Shown one piece after another: positions 1 through 9,044 of a DNA stretch of 64,000 nucleotides (position 1 is the stretch's first letter; every line of letters starts with the position of its first letter). This DNA comes from Heligmosomoides polygyrus polygyrus. Lineage: Eukaryota > Nematoda > Chromadorea > Rhabditida > Heligmosomidae. The translations under genes were made by a program, and so were the position numbers. Under the pieces are notes generated by a model. It worked only from the letters and a program-made list of their open reading frames with translations. It did no database searches and was not told the DNA's origin. The stretch is taken from NCBI GenBank assembly GCA_947396885.1, contig OX377205.1, forward strand, positions 62,282,969-62,346,968, read 5' to 3'.

Positions 1-439
1 GTCGGACCAATACCGATTAATTTTACTCTTTTTTTGCAGATTAAGCACTTCGGATTGGAACTCTCATTATCTGTTTCTCGCCACGTAGAGAACGGGCACT
101 TCGGATAATAAATCGCGTACATGCGACAGAGGGTGTATGGGCTTCATAGGAACAGTGAAGATTCTGCCCACCATATCCCGCTGCACTAACCTATATGTAT
201 ATTAAAACCGGTTTTTACCTAACAAAAGTAGGAAGGCCTAAGGAGAAGAGGAAGATAGGGTTGTTGTATTCTCGGCCGTTGGCGGCCACTAGGCCGCTGA
301 ACGTCTGGTCAGTAATAATAAATTTAATGAATATCATCTGTTTTGCTCTGAAACAGCCGTTTGGGCGGTCAATCGCATGTGTCCAAGAACTTTTGACGCA
401 CTCTGTATATTACCACTCAAGCAACCCGGTTGATATATG
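1..439. other. No recognisable gene; leader-like or repeat sequence
   Basis: No supported gene is seen here. A pyrimidine-rich stretch ending in TTTTTTTGCAG at about 30-39 looks like a nematode 3' splice site, but no coding exon follows convincingly. The 8-mer CACTTCGG occurs at 46-53 and 97-104, and again at 1013-1020 just before the gag start of element A. This could mean that part of a BEL/Pao leader lies here, but the match is too short to rely on. Confidence 0.3.
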
Positions 440-735
440 TTATATCGTCAAAGCTCTATCAACTCGCAAACATGAAGTACTTTTGCAAGCGTATAAAACC
501 TACGTTCGTCCGGTATTGGCGTATGGGAGGCCTTTGTTATACCATCGCTCCCCCCGAGCGACGCCTAATGATATGCTCCCATATCGATCGGGCGCCGCAA
601 TGGGATCGATATGGGAGAATATCATCAGGCGTTGCTCGGGGTAAGCGGTTGTATAACGAAGGCCACACGGTGGTATTCTGTCCCTTGAAGGAGAAATCGA
701 TTTCGAAGTTGGAAAGCGGCCAATCAGACCGCGTC
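440..735 (+). pseudogene. LINE reverse-transcriptase C-terminal fragment, split by a palindrome
   Basis: The frame at about 446-540 reads LQAYKTYVRPVLAYG, the thumb-side motif of CR1/Jockey-like non-LTR reverse transcriptases. The same motif occurs in the LINE near 18250 (LRAYKVYVRPMLEYG). The frame resumes after the 536-657 palindrome with VVFCPLKEKSISKLES, matching the usual next block of these proteins (a stretch ending in LESVQ). The two pieces therefore look like one LINE interrupted by a later insertion. Neither a start nor a catalytic palm is present, so this is a dead fragment. It ends near a second LINE tail at 746. Confidence 0.6.
536..657. repeat. 122-bp imperfect palindrome (foldback mini-element)
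   Basis: Bases 536-588 and 604-657 are inverted copies with a few mismatches, separated by about 15 bases. Both outer ends carry GTTATA-type sequence, and the arms meet around ATATCGATC. It lies inside a LINE reading frame, which suggests it moved as a small foldback/MITE-like unit. A single-stranded copy would fold into a hairpin of about 53 bp. Confidence 0.7.
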
Positions 736-745
736 ACATGGGAGT

Positions 746-808
746 ATTATTTATTTATTTATTTATTTTTTTATTTATGCCAACACAAACCACATGCTGC
801 AAAAAGGA
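746..808 (-). mobile_element. 3' tail of a minus-strand CR1-like LINE entering the gap
   Basis: A TTTA repeat run (about 748-778) followed by TGCCAACACAAACC looks like the 3' end of a LINE read on the minus strand, where the tail is AAAT repeats. The LINE at 56541-58235 ends the same way. The body of the element would lie in or beyond the N run that starts at 809. Confidence 0.45.
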
Positions 809-1008
809 NNNNNNNNNNNNNNNNNNNNNNNNNNNNNNNNNNNNNNNNNNNNNNNNNNNNNNNNNNNNNNNNNNNNNNNNNNNNNNNNNNNNNNNNNNNN
901 NNNNNNNNNNNNNNNNNNNNNNNNNNNNNNNNNNNNNNNNNNNNNNNNNNNNNNNNNNNNNNNNNNNNNNNNNNNNNNNNNNNNNNNNNNNNNNNNNNNN
1001 NNNNNNNN
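809..1008. other. Assembly gap (200 N)
   Basis: Exactly 200 N bases, a usual placeholder for a gap of unknown length. It sits directly before the gag start of element A, where the 5' LTR and primer-binding site should be, so long near-identical LTRs may have broken the assembly here. Confidence 0.98.
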
Positions 1009-1027
1009 GATTCACTTCGGCTAGACT

Positions 1028-3832
1028 ATGACTTCCACCGTACGAGTCTTCAAGGGACTTTTGACTAAACGTTGCCAAACGATTCTGGATTGGTTGAATG
1101 AGAGCGCTACGCTGATCTCCCCTCTCCCTGAGTCTGATGCTGCCAGGCGAGAACATGGACAGAATATTCGGCAAGCGCTGAAAAAGTGTGAAGATTATGT
1201 CAATCTTTTGGAGACTTCCATGGTTAAATTAGCCAACGCCTTCGATAGCATGGAGGACCATTCAGATGAGGATGACAAGCAATTCGATAAGTACATGGAG
1301 AGTGCCCAAGAAACCATAATGAAGCTCCACGTGCACAAATCAGATCTTGAGCGTGTTTTGGCGGATTGTACCGTAGTTGAACGCGAAGATCAGCAAAGGA
1401 GAGCCACCGCCACAGTTACGGAACCCACAGCGACCAGTAAGCTCCCACAAATTCCAATACCACTTTTCACGGGAAAACGGTGGGAATGGGACAATTTCTG
1501 GGCTCTCTTCCAAGCAAATGTGCACGAACAGGAACTGAGTGAGCTTCAGAAATTCAACTACCTACTTTCATCACTAAGAGGAAAGGCGAAGCAATCAATA
1601 TCCCGCTACCACGTCACCCCATGCAACTACCAGAAGGCAGTTGAACATCTTCAGAAGCGTTACGGCAACAAAGAGGGCATAGTCATGGAATTAAATAGAT
1701 ACCTCACTACTTGTGCAGCCCGAGGCCCAAACACCAGCGATCAAAGGCAGCTTTATGACAAACTGTCGTCAATTGCTGCACAGCTTCAGGAACATGGAGA
1801 AAACCTGAACAATCAGCTCACTATCCATACTTTCTTGCACAAGTTCCACGTGAGAATTCAGAAAGCGGCCACGGAAAAACGTTTCAAAACGAGGAATCAA
1901 GATGGATTTGAATGGAGCCTGAGCCACTGGCTTGACGCAATCGAGGAAACCATCGCTCAGGAAGAGCAACTCAAGGAAATCATTTCTACGGAGTCCGAGC
2001 AGCGACAAAAATTTAGCAGTCCCAAGGACAAATGGAACGGCGCCATGGGATGCGAATGCTGCGGGCAAAAAGGGCATAAATGGAATATGTGCCCTCGAAT
2101 TCCTACTCCATCAGCTCGAAGAACTTTCCTAGTGGAATCTAATAGATGTCTCAATTGCGGATCGACGAGTCACCGTGTATCGTCCTGTTCTAGCAGTAAC
2201 TGCCGAAAATGTGAGGGCAAACACCACACTGCGATATGCTCTAAAGGAGCAACAGCCCTGCCAGAACGAGAAACACGTTCCACAACGGGACCAACTCCAT
2301 CGCGAGAATTCAAACCAAGGATTTCTTCATACAAGAAAGCTGAGAAATCGACAAAACAGCCCCATGGTCAATCACGACAGCATCTCATCACGGTGGAAGC
2401 TCCGAAAGTCGAACCTGAGAGCGATGCAGTAGTTCTTCATATGAATGAAAACCAGCACTACGTCCAAGGAAACCGAAAAAAGGTCACTTTGTTGGCTGGT
2501 TCGGCACGGGTATACGATTCTGAGAAGAATGCCCGAGATGTCACAGTACTTCTCGATACTGGGTCGGAACTATCTTTCATCGACGAGCACCTGGCAGAAG
2601 ATCTAGAGCTATCCGCGGTAGGAAGAACCTCTCTGCTAATCAGCACATTTGGTTCATCCAAACCTTGCTCAAGGGAATGTGAGATAATCTCGCTAAAGCT
2701 TTGTGATATAGAGGGCGTGGAACATGACGTTAACCTCTATAAAAGCGACTTCATCACCGGACCAATAGAGCAAGCCGATCTGGAACAACGTGATCTAGAC
2801 TTCATTGGAAGGCAAGAGATTACACTATCCCTCCCGATGAAACGACAAATTCTACAACCCCAAATACTGCTCGGGTGCGACTACCTGTGGAACTTTATGA
2901 TGCCGATGGGCCGACTTATCCTTCCATCAGGACTCCAGTTGATACCAACGAAATTCGGTTACATTATCAGCGGACGTCAGATGTCACATGCTGCTCACCC
3001 TTCGTCCGTCCTGACACTCGTGAACTCTGGACTGGAAAAGGAACTATGGGATAGATACTGGTCTCTCGAATCCTCAGGAACCGACGAGTACACGGGATCA
3101 CAACGCACGGAGCTACAGTTGCTTAACGAAAAAGTACTTCAAGACTTCAAAAAGACTATCCAACGACGGGAGGACGGGTACTACGTGCGTTTACCATGGA
3201 AAGACAAGAATCCTGTCCTACCGGACAATAAACTGATTGCTCTGAAACGTCTGGAAAAGGTCCTTGAAATGTACTCAACCGACGTTGAAACCCTGAGGCA
3301 GTATGACAACATTTTCCACGAGCAACAGGAAAAAGGAATTATCGAGGAGGTTCCACCGGAAAGGTCACAGGAAGGAAACGTGATTCACTACCTTCCACAC
3401 CAAGCCGTTATCACTCCACTGAAGGAAACCACGAAGATGAGAATAGTGTTTGACGCTTCGGCGCACTACAAAAACTGTCCAAGCCTCAATGACGTTCTGC
3501 ACCAAGGTCCATTAATGCTGCCTGACATGGTTGGAATGATTCTTCGCTTTCGAGCACATAATATAGCCGTGATTTCTGATGTAGAAAAAGCATTTCTGCA
3601 AGTCCGCCTACAGGAGATAGATCGGGACGCCACCCGTTGTCTTTGGGTCCGTGACGTCACTCGTCCGGTAACTCCAGACAACATCATAATCTACAGATTC
3701 ACAAGAGTCACTTTCGGTCTCAACACGTCACCATTCCTCCTTGGAGCCACAATTGAATTTCACCTGGAACAACTCGGAGCAACAAACGCAATGGTGGAGG
3801 GATTCGAGGAAACCTCTACGTGGACAATTTGA
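1028..3832 (+). CDS. BEL/Pao Gag-protease-RT polyprotein, 934 aa, truncated in RT by a frame break
   Basis: Gag packages the retroelement RNA, the protease cuts the polyprotein, and RT copies RNA to DNA in cytoplasmic particles. The N-terminal third is a coiled-coil-like and DUF1759-like region (about residues 130-290, with PQIPIPLFTG and LLSSLRGKA). Three zinc knuckles follow at about 342-356 (CECCGQKGHKWNMC), 375-388 (CLNCGSTSHRVSSC) and 393-405 (CRKCEGKHHTAIC). The aspartic protease active site is LLDTGSELSF near residue 510. RT fingers/palm motifs are at about 804-920 (IVFDAS, SDVEKAFLQV, VTFGLNTSPF). The frame ends at 3832, right at the RT catalytic aspartate box, which continues in another frame. 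The first ATG after the gap was taken as the start. Nothing in frame between the gap and this ATG suggests an earlier one. Confidence 0.9.
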   Translation: MTSTVRVFKGLLTKRCQTILDWLNESATLISPLPESDAARREHGQNIRQALKKCEDYVNLLETSMVKLANAFDSMEDHSDEDDKQFDKYMESAQETIMKLHVHKSDLERVLADCTVVEREDQQRRATATVTEPTATSKLPQIPIPLFTGKRWEWDNFWALFQANVHEQELSELQKFNYLLSSLRGKAKQSISRYHVTPCNYQKAVEHLQKRYGNKEGIVMELNRYLTTCAARGPNTSDQRQLYDKLSSIAAQLQEHGENLNNQLTIHTFLHKFHVRIQKAATEKRFKTRNQDGFEWSLSHWLDAIEETIAQEEQLKEIISTESEQRQKFSSPKDKWNGAMGCECCGQKGHKWNMCPRIPTPSARRTFLVESNRCLNCGSTSHRVSSCSSSNCRKCEGKHHTAICSKGATALPERETRSTTGPTPSREFKPRISSYKKAEKSTKQPHGQSRQHLITVEAPKVEPESDAVVLHMNENQHYVQGNRKKVTLLAGSARVYDSEKNARDVTVLLDTGSELSFIDEHLAEDLELSAVGRTSLLISTFGSSKPCSRECEIISLKLCDIEGVEHDVNLYKSDFITGPIEQADLEQRDLDFIGRQEITLSLPMKRQILQPQILLGCDYLWNFMMPMGRLILPSGLQLIPTKFGYIISGRQMSHAAHPSSVLTLVNSGLEKELWDRYWSLESSGTDEYTGSQRTELQLLNEKVLQDFKKTIQRREDGYYVRLPWKDKNPVLPDNKLIALKRLEKVLEMYSTDVETLRQYDNIFHEQQEKGIIEEVPPERSQEGNVIHYLPHQAVITPLKETTKMRIVFDASAHYKNCPSLNDVLHQGPLMLPDMVGMILRFRAHNIAVISDVEKAFLQVRLQEIDRDATRCLWVRDVTRPVTPDNIIIYRFTRVTFGLNTSPFLLGATIEFHLEQLGATNAMVEGFEETSTWTI

Positions 3833-5355
3833 TATATGGAGCCCAAACCACAGAGGACGCACTGATGAAATACCATCAATCCAAGAGAATTTTTGACGGA
3901 TTAAATATGAACTTGCGGGAATTTATGTCCAATGACGAAGGGTTCAACTCTTGCATCCCAGTTCAAGATCGATCGTCAAATCTGCATCCGAAAGTGCTCG
4001 GAATTCCCTGGAACACCAAAACTGACAAGATAATCCTAAAGGGCGCAATGACACCCAGGAAGGAAGTCACTAAGCGTTCCGTTTCACAACAGCTGGCATC
4101 CATCTTCGATCCACTAGGACTGCTAGTCCCCCTCCTCTTACCTGCAAAGGTGTTTTTGCAGTCGCTATGGAGGGACGAATTCGCTTGGGATACGATTTTG
4201 CCACCAAACTTGCACGAACAATGGCGGATTATTTCGAGTCAGGTGTCCACCTTCTATAAAGAGCTGGATAGGCAGTTCATACCGCATCCCCACAACAAAT
4301 GTACACTGTTTGCGTTCCCGGATGCCAGTCAGTTCGCAATCGCAACATGCGTGTACATTGGATGCAACGAGAACGTGCAACTAGCTATGGCTAAATCCAA
4401 ATTGCCATCACTGAAGGGTTCCATCACTATACCCAAATTGGAGATGAACGCACTCATTCTGAGTGCCAGAGTCGTAAATTTCATTTGCAAAGCATTGGAC
4501 TCGCTTTGCAGAATTCAAGAAGCCATTTTCTTCACGGACTCTGAGATCGTCCTTGGATGGATAAGGGCACCACCAGCACGCAAAGCAGTAGGAACGCTGA
4601 TCTCTAACCGTCTCAATGAACTAAGAAAGATTGCTGGAGACCTCAACGAAGGTGGTATAGAATGTCGATTTGGATATATCCCAACAACGGAAAATCCGGC
4701 AGACTGTGGGACACGTGGTCTCACCGCCGACGCACTTCAAAGCCACTTTTGGTGGAAAGGCCCCAAACTCATCCAAAACTTCGCAGCGACGCGAGGTGTG
4801 GACGATGTCTTCCCGATGTCTCCGCCTAAGGAGGAGTCGCAGGACGAGACTACTATCCCAATAACGGTTGCTTCATTTATGACCAAAGAGGAAAGGAAGC
4901 TGGATGAAGCCACTCTCTTCAATCTGTCCCGCTTTAGCTCTCTTTACAAAGCAAAGAGGGTGGTCTCCTACGTCATTAGATTCCTCTCACGATCACTGCG
5001 CAATCTCCCAGCTCCGAGGAAAGAGGCGATTTTGAAGAACATACCAGCACTCAAAGTAGCAGCATCCCCTTTAGAGCTGAAGGGAGTAGAATTAAGAGAG
5101 GCAAAACGATGTCTTATAAAAGACCATCAAACAGCAATAGTGTCAGAACAACGAATAAAGTCCCAGAAAAACCTCAACATCCAGAAGGGCGAGGACGGTA
5201 TTCTACGATGTTATGGACGCCTTCAACATGCTTTCTACACCATCCAAGACGCCTATCTACATTGCACCGAAGACAGCCATAGCCAGATTGATCATCCTCG
5301 AAGCACACGGTCACTATCACAGCGGAGTAGCTCATACGATGTCAAAAATACGTGA
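3820..5355 (+). pseudogene. BEL/Pao pol, middle part: RT end and RNase H
   Basis: This frame carries on the RT where the previous one stops. The frame change falls in the catalytic box, which here reads Y-V-D-N, with asparagine where most RTs have a second aspartate. Further on are the BEL/Pao linker (SQQLASIFDPLGLLVP) and an RNase H-like domain. Its acidic residues are present in FPDAS, KLEMNAL, FTDSEIVLGW and NPADCGTRG. The nominal start at 3820 is only the first methionine in frame and not a likely true start. The open frame runs to 5355, but homology to pol is lost near 5230, where the integrase part continues in a third ORF. I read this as part of one polyprotein gene broken by indels. 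A programmed shift at the RT active site would be unusual. Confidence 0.85.
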
Positions 5356-6586
5356 AAACTACTGGATTCCCAGACTTCGACAACAAGTGCGAGTCATAAT
5401 TCAAAAGTGCATACCGTGTCAGAAGCTGAACAACTTGCCGTTCCGCTACCTGCAGATGGAGGACCTCCCGAAAACTCGCGTGCACAAGACTTATCCCTTC
5501 GAGCATATTGGCCTCGACTACTTTGGGCCTTTGATGATCACGACATCCACGGATGAAACTTCGAAAGTCTACGGGTGCATCTTCACCTGTAGAACAACAC
5601 GACTTATACACCTGGAGCTCGTTCATAACTTGACGACTGAAGCCTTTCTCAACGCCCTTCGTCGTTTCTTCGCACGAAGAGGTGCACCCCGTTCAATCAC
5701 GTGTGATAACGCTCCCACTTTCCTATTAGGAGAGCAGATTATGCAGAACATCACCAAACAGATCCTGGAAGACACAGGAGTGGAAGAGGCACTAGCACAA
5801 CGAGAAATAGAATGGATTCATATCACGCCTTTTGCACCGTGGCAGGGTGGATTCTATGAAAGGCTGATCCGATCCGTCAAATACTCGTTGTACAAGGCGC
5901 TTGGAAAACGAACCGTATCTTTCGATGTTCTAAGGACGACGCTAACAGAGATCGAAGGAGTGCTAAATTCACGTCCTCTAACATATCAAGAGGAGCAATG
6001 GGACCAGCAACCACTTCTTCGCCCCATCGACTTTCTCCAGAAAAACGTAACTCTCAACTTTCCCTTTGAACACACTGGATATGAGGACCATAGTTATCAT
6101 ACTCCGGAGGAAGCACAGCAACTTGCAACTCAGCGACAAGTAGAAGAAGCGCTCCGATCCTCAGTCAACCTCACAGAAAACTTCTGGAAAATCTGGAGCA
6201 GTCAGTACTTCACGAGCCTGCGGGAACATCACAAGCTCCATATGGACAACAAACGTGGCACGAACACGAAACCACAGGAAGGAGAGGTTGTCTTGTTGTG
6301 CGACGCTTCACAACCCAGAAACATGTGGAGAATCGGACGCATTGTGGCAATACGGAGTAATCCGCTAGATAAGGTTCGAGAGGTTGTCATCGAATTGCCT
6401 AACAAATCCAGAATACGTCGACCTGTAAACAAAGTCGTCCCACTGGAGATCGATGACAAGCCGACACTACCACCGGAGGGCGATTCAAGTAAACCCGTCT
6501 GTTCGCCACCCACCCACCTCCGCGTCATCGTTACCTCCACAACATCCCTACAACCTACGCGTGAGGAAGCCAATCAACTACAATGA
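5213..6586 (+). CDS. BEL/Pao integrase with DUF5641-like C-terminus, 457 aa
   Basis: The integrase inserts the element DNA into the host genome. An HHCC zinc-binding domain comes first (H-x3-H around HGHYHSG, then CIPCQK). The catalytic core follows with its D, D, E residues in GLDYFGP, CDNAPTF and GGFYERLI. Then comes the LLRPIDFLQ stretch and the DUF5641-like region (EGEVVLLCD, MWRIGRIVAI, RRPVNKVVPLEI). Real homology begins near 5240 (PIYIAPKTAIARL), so the methionine at 5213 is not a natural start. The frame overlaps the envelope frame at 6453-6586. The typical BEL/Pao Pol ending, PYNLRVRKPINY, is found in the envelope frame. A shift somewhere in this overlap is therefore implied. Confidence 0.88.
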   Translation: MDAFNMLSTPSKTPIYIAPKTAIARLIILEAHGHYHSGVAHTMSKIRENYWIPRLRQQVRVIIQKCIPCQKLNNLPFRYLQMEDLPKTRVHKTYPFEHIGLDYFGPLMITTSTDETSKVYGCIFTCRTTRLIHLELVHNLTTEAFLNALRRFFARRGAPRSITCDNAPTFLLGEQIMQNITKQILEDTGVEEALAQREIEWIHITPFAPWQGGFYERLIRSVKYSLYKALGKRTVSFDVLRTTLTEIEGVLNSRPLTYQEEQWDQQPLLRPIDFLQKNVTLNFPFEHTGYEDHSYHTPEEAQQLATQRQVEEALRSSVNLTENFWKIWSSQYFTSLREHHKLHMDNKRGTNTKPQEGEVVLLCDASQPRNMWRIGRIVAIRSNPLDKVREVVIELPNKSRIRRPVNKVVPLEIDDKPTLPPEGDSSKPVCSPPTHLRVIVTSTTSLQPTREEANQLQ

Positions 6587-8855
6587 ACGAGAGGAGAACA
6601 ATGTTCGAGACGAATCAGACAATGAAGACGAATTGGAAGATCGAACCAACCAACCAAGCTTCTCTATACCTCATTCTTCGCTGAATCTTATACGACATAT
6701 ACCTTTATTCCTTACACTACTACTGCTCCTCCTCACCGGCACAAAGGCGACGAGAGAGTTCAACGAAAGTCACCATCTGCAGTGCTTTACTGGTGGAGTT
6801 ATCCTCACTCAACCCTCTCAGCGCCCGTATGACATTTGCGCTGAAGACTATTGTCTATCCTACAAAACGCCTCACAAGACAGAAATGGTCCAGTTTCCAC
6901 CTGATGTCACTCTGCACGATCATGTCGTAAAATGGCGCATTTTCGACGATCCCGAAGTGAACGTACTGGAGACGACCTGTGAGGCAGCCCCATTTTGCGC
7001 ACAGCTCGACTGCACGTTCTGCGTAGCAACGATGACGAACCCAGAATGCTGGCCAAGGGCAGCCATTCTTCTCACCCCCCTCACAATCTACATGCTCCTG
7101 ACCCTGTGCTACTTCCTGTTTTACGTCCCGGTCATCATCGGAAATCCATTGCTGTACTTCCTGCGAATCACCGGAAACATCGCCTTTCTAACGTCGAAGT
7201 CAATTATGATATTTTTCGCACACACATTGCCCTCAAGACTTATAAGGTTCGTGAGAGGCACTCATCGAAATCGACGTCGTCGTCTATGGTCGGATATCGC
7301 CATCGTGCTGACTGTTGCCGTCGGAGCAGCGAAATGCTGTCAAGAAGTCGAAATCTACGAAAACCACATCCAGTCATGTCACCAGTTAATCGGAGGAGAA
7401 TCCTGCACTGTTGACACATCGGAAATTGTAAAGATCAATCCTTTCAAACAAGAAGGGTGTCTCCGACTCATCCATAAGAACACGAGCTTTCTCGAAGTCA
7501 AGCTACTCTGGAAGACTTTGGAACTGACGTGTGTGAAGGAGACGAAAAGATTCTCACGCAGCACAAGGTACAGGGTACTCGACAGCAAAAGGTGCCCTCA
7601 CGCCGGCTCCTGCACAGGAGAAAAATGCGGGAAAGTAAACCGCACGTCTCGGATACCAGAGCTGTATAAAGCCAATATTCATCCTGGAGTAACAGGCTGT
7701 GTGGAGAGTTGCGGTGGACCTGGCTGCGATTGTTTTTACCCCAGTTCTGGATGCCTTTTCTATCGGATATACCTTGTTCCAAACGATGATGCAGTATATG
7801 AATTCTTCCAATGCACTAGATGGAAGGAATCAGTGTATCTTCAACTCACTGTCAGCGACGTCCACTCACCAACAAAGACGCACAACTTCTACGTTGTTCC
7901 CAACCAGCCACAACGGATACTACCTTTCACCATCACTCTGTCGTCACTAAGTGTCCCACCAACTCCACTACTGAATTCACACTTCATAACAGACGGTGCA
8001 CGTACTGCTATCGCACCTTGGAACTATGATCCACCACTTCAATGTCCTACATGGGAAGACGCAAAGAATATGACGTGTGAGGTTGTGGAGGACTGCAAAT
8101 GCGTACCAGCTGAAGTAAAGATGATGTGCGACTGCAAAGATGTAAACCTGACCGCTCATATGCTAACTATGGAGAACAGACTGCCAATTATACGCCCAAA
8201 CCTGGAACTCCGATCACGCCTTGATAGCGTCACGTCGAGAATTCTACGCTCGCCCACTGCAGAGTTCATTCTCAGGATCAAGAATCGATTCCGCACCATT
8301 GCCTTGACTTCCGATTCCGTCTGCACCGTAAAAAGTGCACATGCTATAGGATGCTATAAGTGTGCCAAGGGAGTTCGAGTGAACATCACCTGCACCTCGT
8401 CAACACCCCAGGAAAGAGCAGAAATTCGCTGCGACGAGGACGCGTTTACAGTGCCCTGCTCAATGCATGGAACTCAATCGGAACTTCGTTTCACATCCAA
8501 CAAAGCACGATTCTATGTCAACTGTTTTGCACAGTGTGGAACGTCCCGCAGCACTTTCGAGATCGCTGGTATTCTGCGCTATACCGGAAGCATGCAAATG
8601 GCGGCAAGACGGCTACTCAATGGAGAAAGCGAGATATTCTCGGAGATAAACCTGCCGGACATTGGTCATGTAATTGACGTTTTCCTCAGGTGGAGTGGAA
8701 CCCTTTTCATTACTGTCATCGTTCTGATAGTGGCTCTTTTGACCACGTATGCATGTGTCACTAACTTTGCATGCATTTTCGTTTTCAAGAACTTTCTTCG
8801 CATGATCTTGCTAATGGCTCGTTTGATATTTCGGATCATCCGGATGCTCATCTAG
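6453..8855 (+). CDS. env: Envelope glycoprotein with phlebovirus-like features, 800 aa
   Basis: A class II-type fusion glycoprotein would sit in membranes and mediate particle entry or cell-to-cell transfer. The first ~75 residues are the acidic, charged end of Pol. A hydrophobic signal-like segment follows at about 75-98 (FLTLLLLLL). Further hydrophobic segments are at about 203-240 and 281-294, and a C-terminal transmembrane segment is at about 749-770 with a basic cytoplasmic tail. The ectodomain is cysteine-rich, with clusters such as CEVVEDCKC and CDCKD and the GCYKCAKG motif. These match the fusion-protein pattern of phleboviruses and nematode Pao env genes. The fold assignment comes from motif memory, not a search. 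The frame is intact. The start is uncertain: the protein could be made as a Pol-Env fusion by a frameshift near 6453-6586. Confidence 0.8.
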   Translation: MTSRHYHRRAIQVNPSVRHPPTSASSLPPQHPYNLRVRKPINYNEREENNVRDESDNEDELEDRTNQPSFSIPHSSLNLIRHIPLFLTLLLLLLTGTKATREFNESHHLQCFTGGVILTQPSQRPYDICAEDYCLSYKTPHKTEMVQFPPDVTLHDHVVKWRIFDDPEVNVLETTCEAAPFCAQLDCTFCVATMTNPECWPRAAILLTPLTIYMLLTLCYFLFYVPVIIGNPLLYFLRITGNIAFLTSKSIMIFFAHTLPSRLIRFVRGTHRNRRRRLWSDIAIVLTVAVGAAKCCQEVEIYENHIQSCHQLIGGESCTVDTSEIVKINPFKQEGCLRLIHKNTSFLEVKLLWKTLELTCVKETKRFSRSTRYRVLDSKRCPHAGSCTGEKCGKVNRTSRIPELYKANIHPGVTGCVESCGGPGCDCFYPSSGCLFYRIYLVPNDDAVYEFFQCTRWKESVYLQLTVSDVHSPTKTHNFYVVPNQPQRILPFTITLSSLSVPPTPLLNSHFITDGARTAIAPWNYDPPLQCPTWEDAKNMTCEVVEDCKCVPAEVKMMCDCKDVNLTAHMLTMENRLPIIRPNLELRSRLDSVTSRILRSPTAEFILRIKNRFRTIALTSDSVCTVKSAHAIGCYKCAKGVRVNITCTSSTPQERAEIRCDEDAFTVPCSMHGTQSELRFTSNKARFYVNCFAQCGTSRSTFEIAGILRYTGSMQMAARRLLNGESEIFSEINLPDIGHVIDVFLRWSGTLFITVIVLIVALLTTYACVTNFACIFVFKNFLRMILLMARLIFRIIRMLI

Positions 8856-9021
8856 ACACCGTGGAAGATGCTCTGTCACCTAATGACAAACACGGCGAAA
8901 TCCGATGTAAAACTTCTGTGATCCTGTCACGATCCTGTCAACTCCATTTACTACCACGTCAGAAATGCATGATCTGAGTTCTACATCCCTTGCACTAACA
9001 GCATGCTGAACGAAAGGACTA

Positions 9022-9044
9022 AATAAATCTGTTTAATTTCAGCA
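9022..9044 (+). promoter_or_regulatory. Candidate 3' splice site before the post-env ORF
   Basis: CTGTTTAATTTCAG lies directly before the ATG of the 9044 ORF. It matches the nematode 3' splice-site consensus (TTTCAG). Splicing or trans-splicing to this acceptor would give the downstream ORF its own mRNA, as in retroviral subgenomic messages. No matching donor was assigned. Confidence 0.5.

Noticed and set aside
430..1174. Frames crossing the first N run
   Set aside because: They are open only because N codons cannot stop them.
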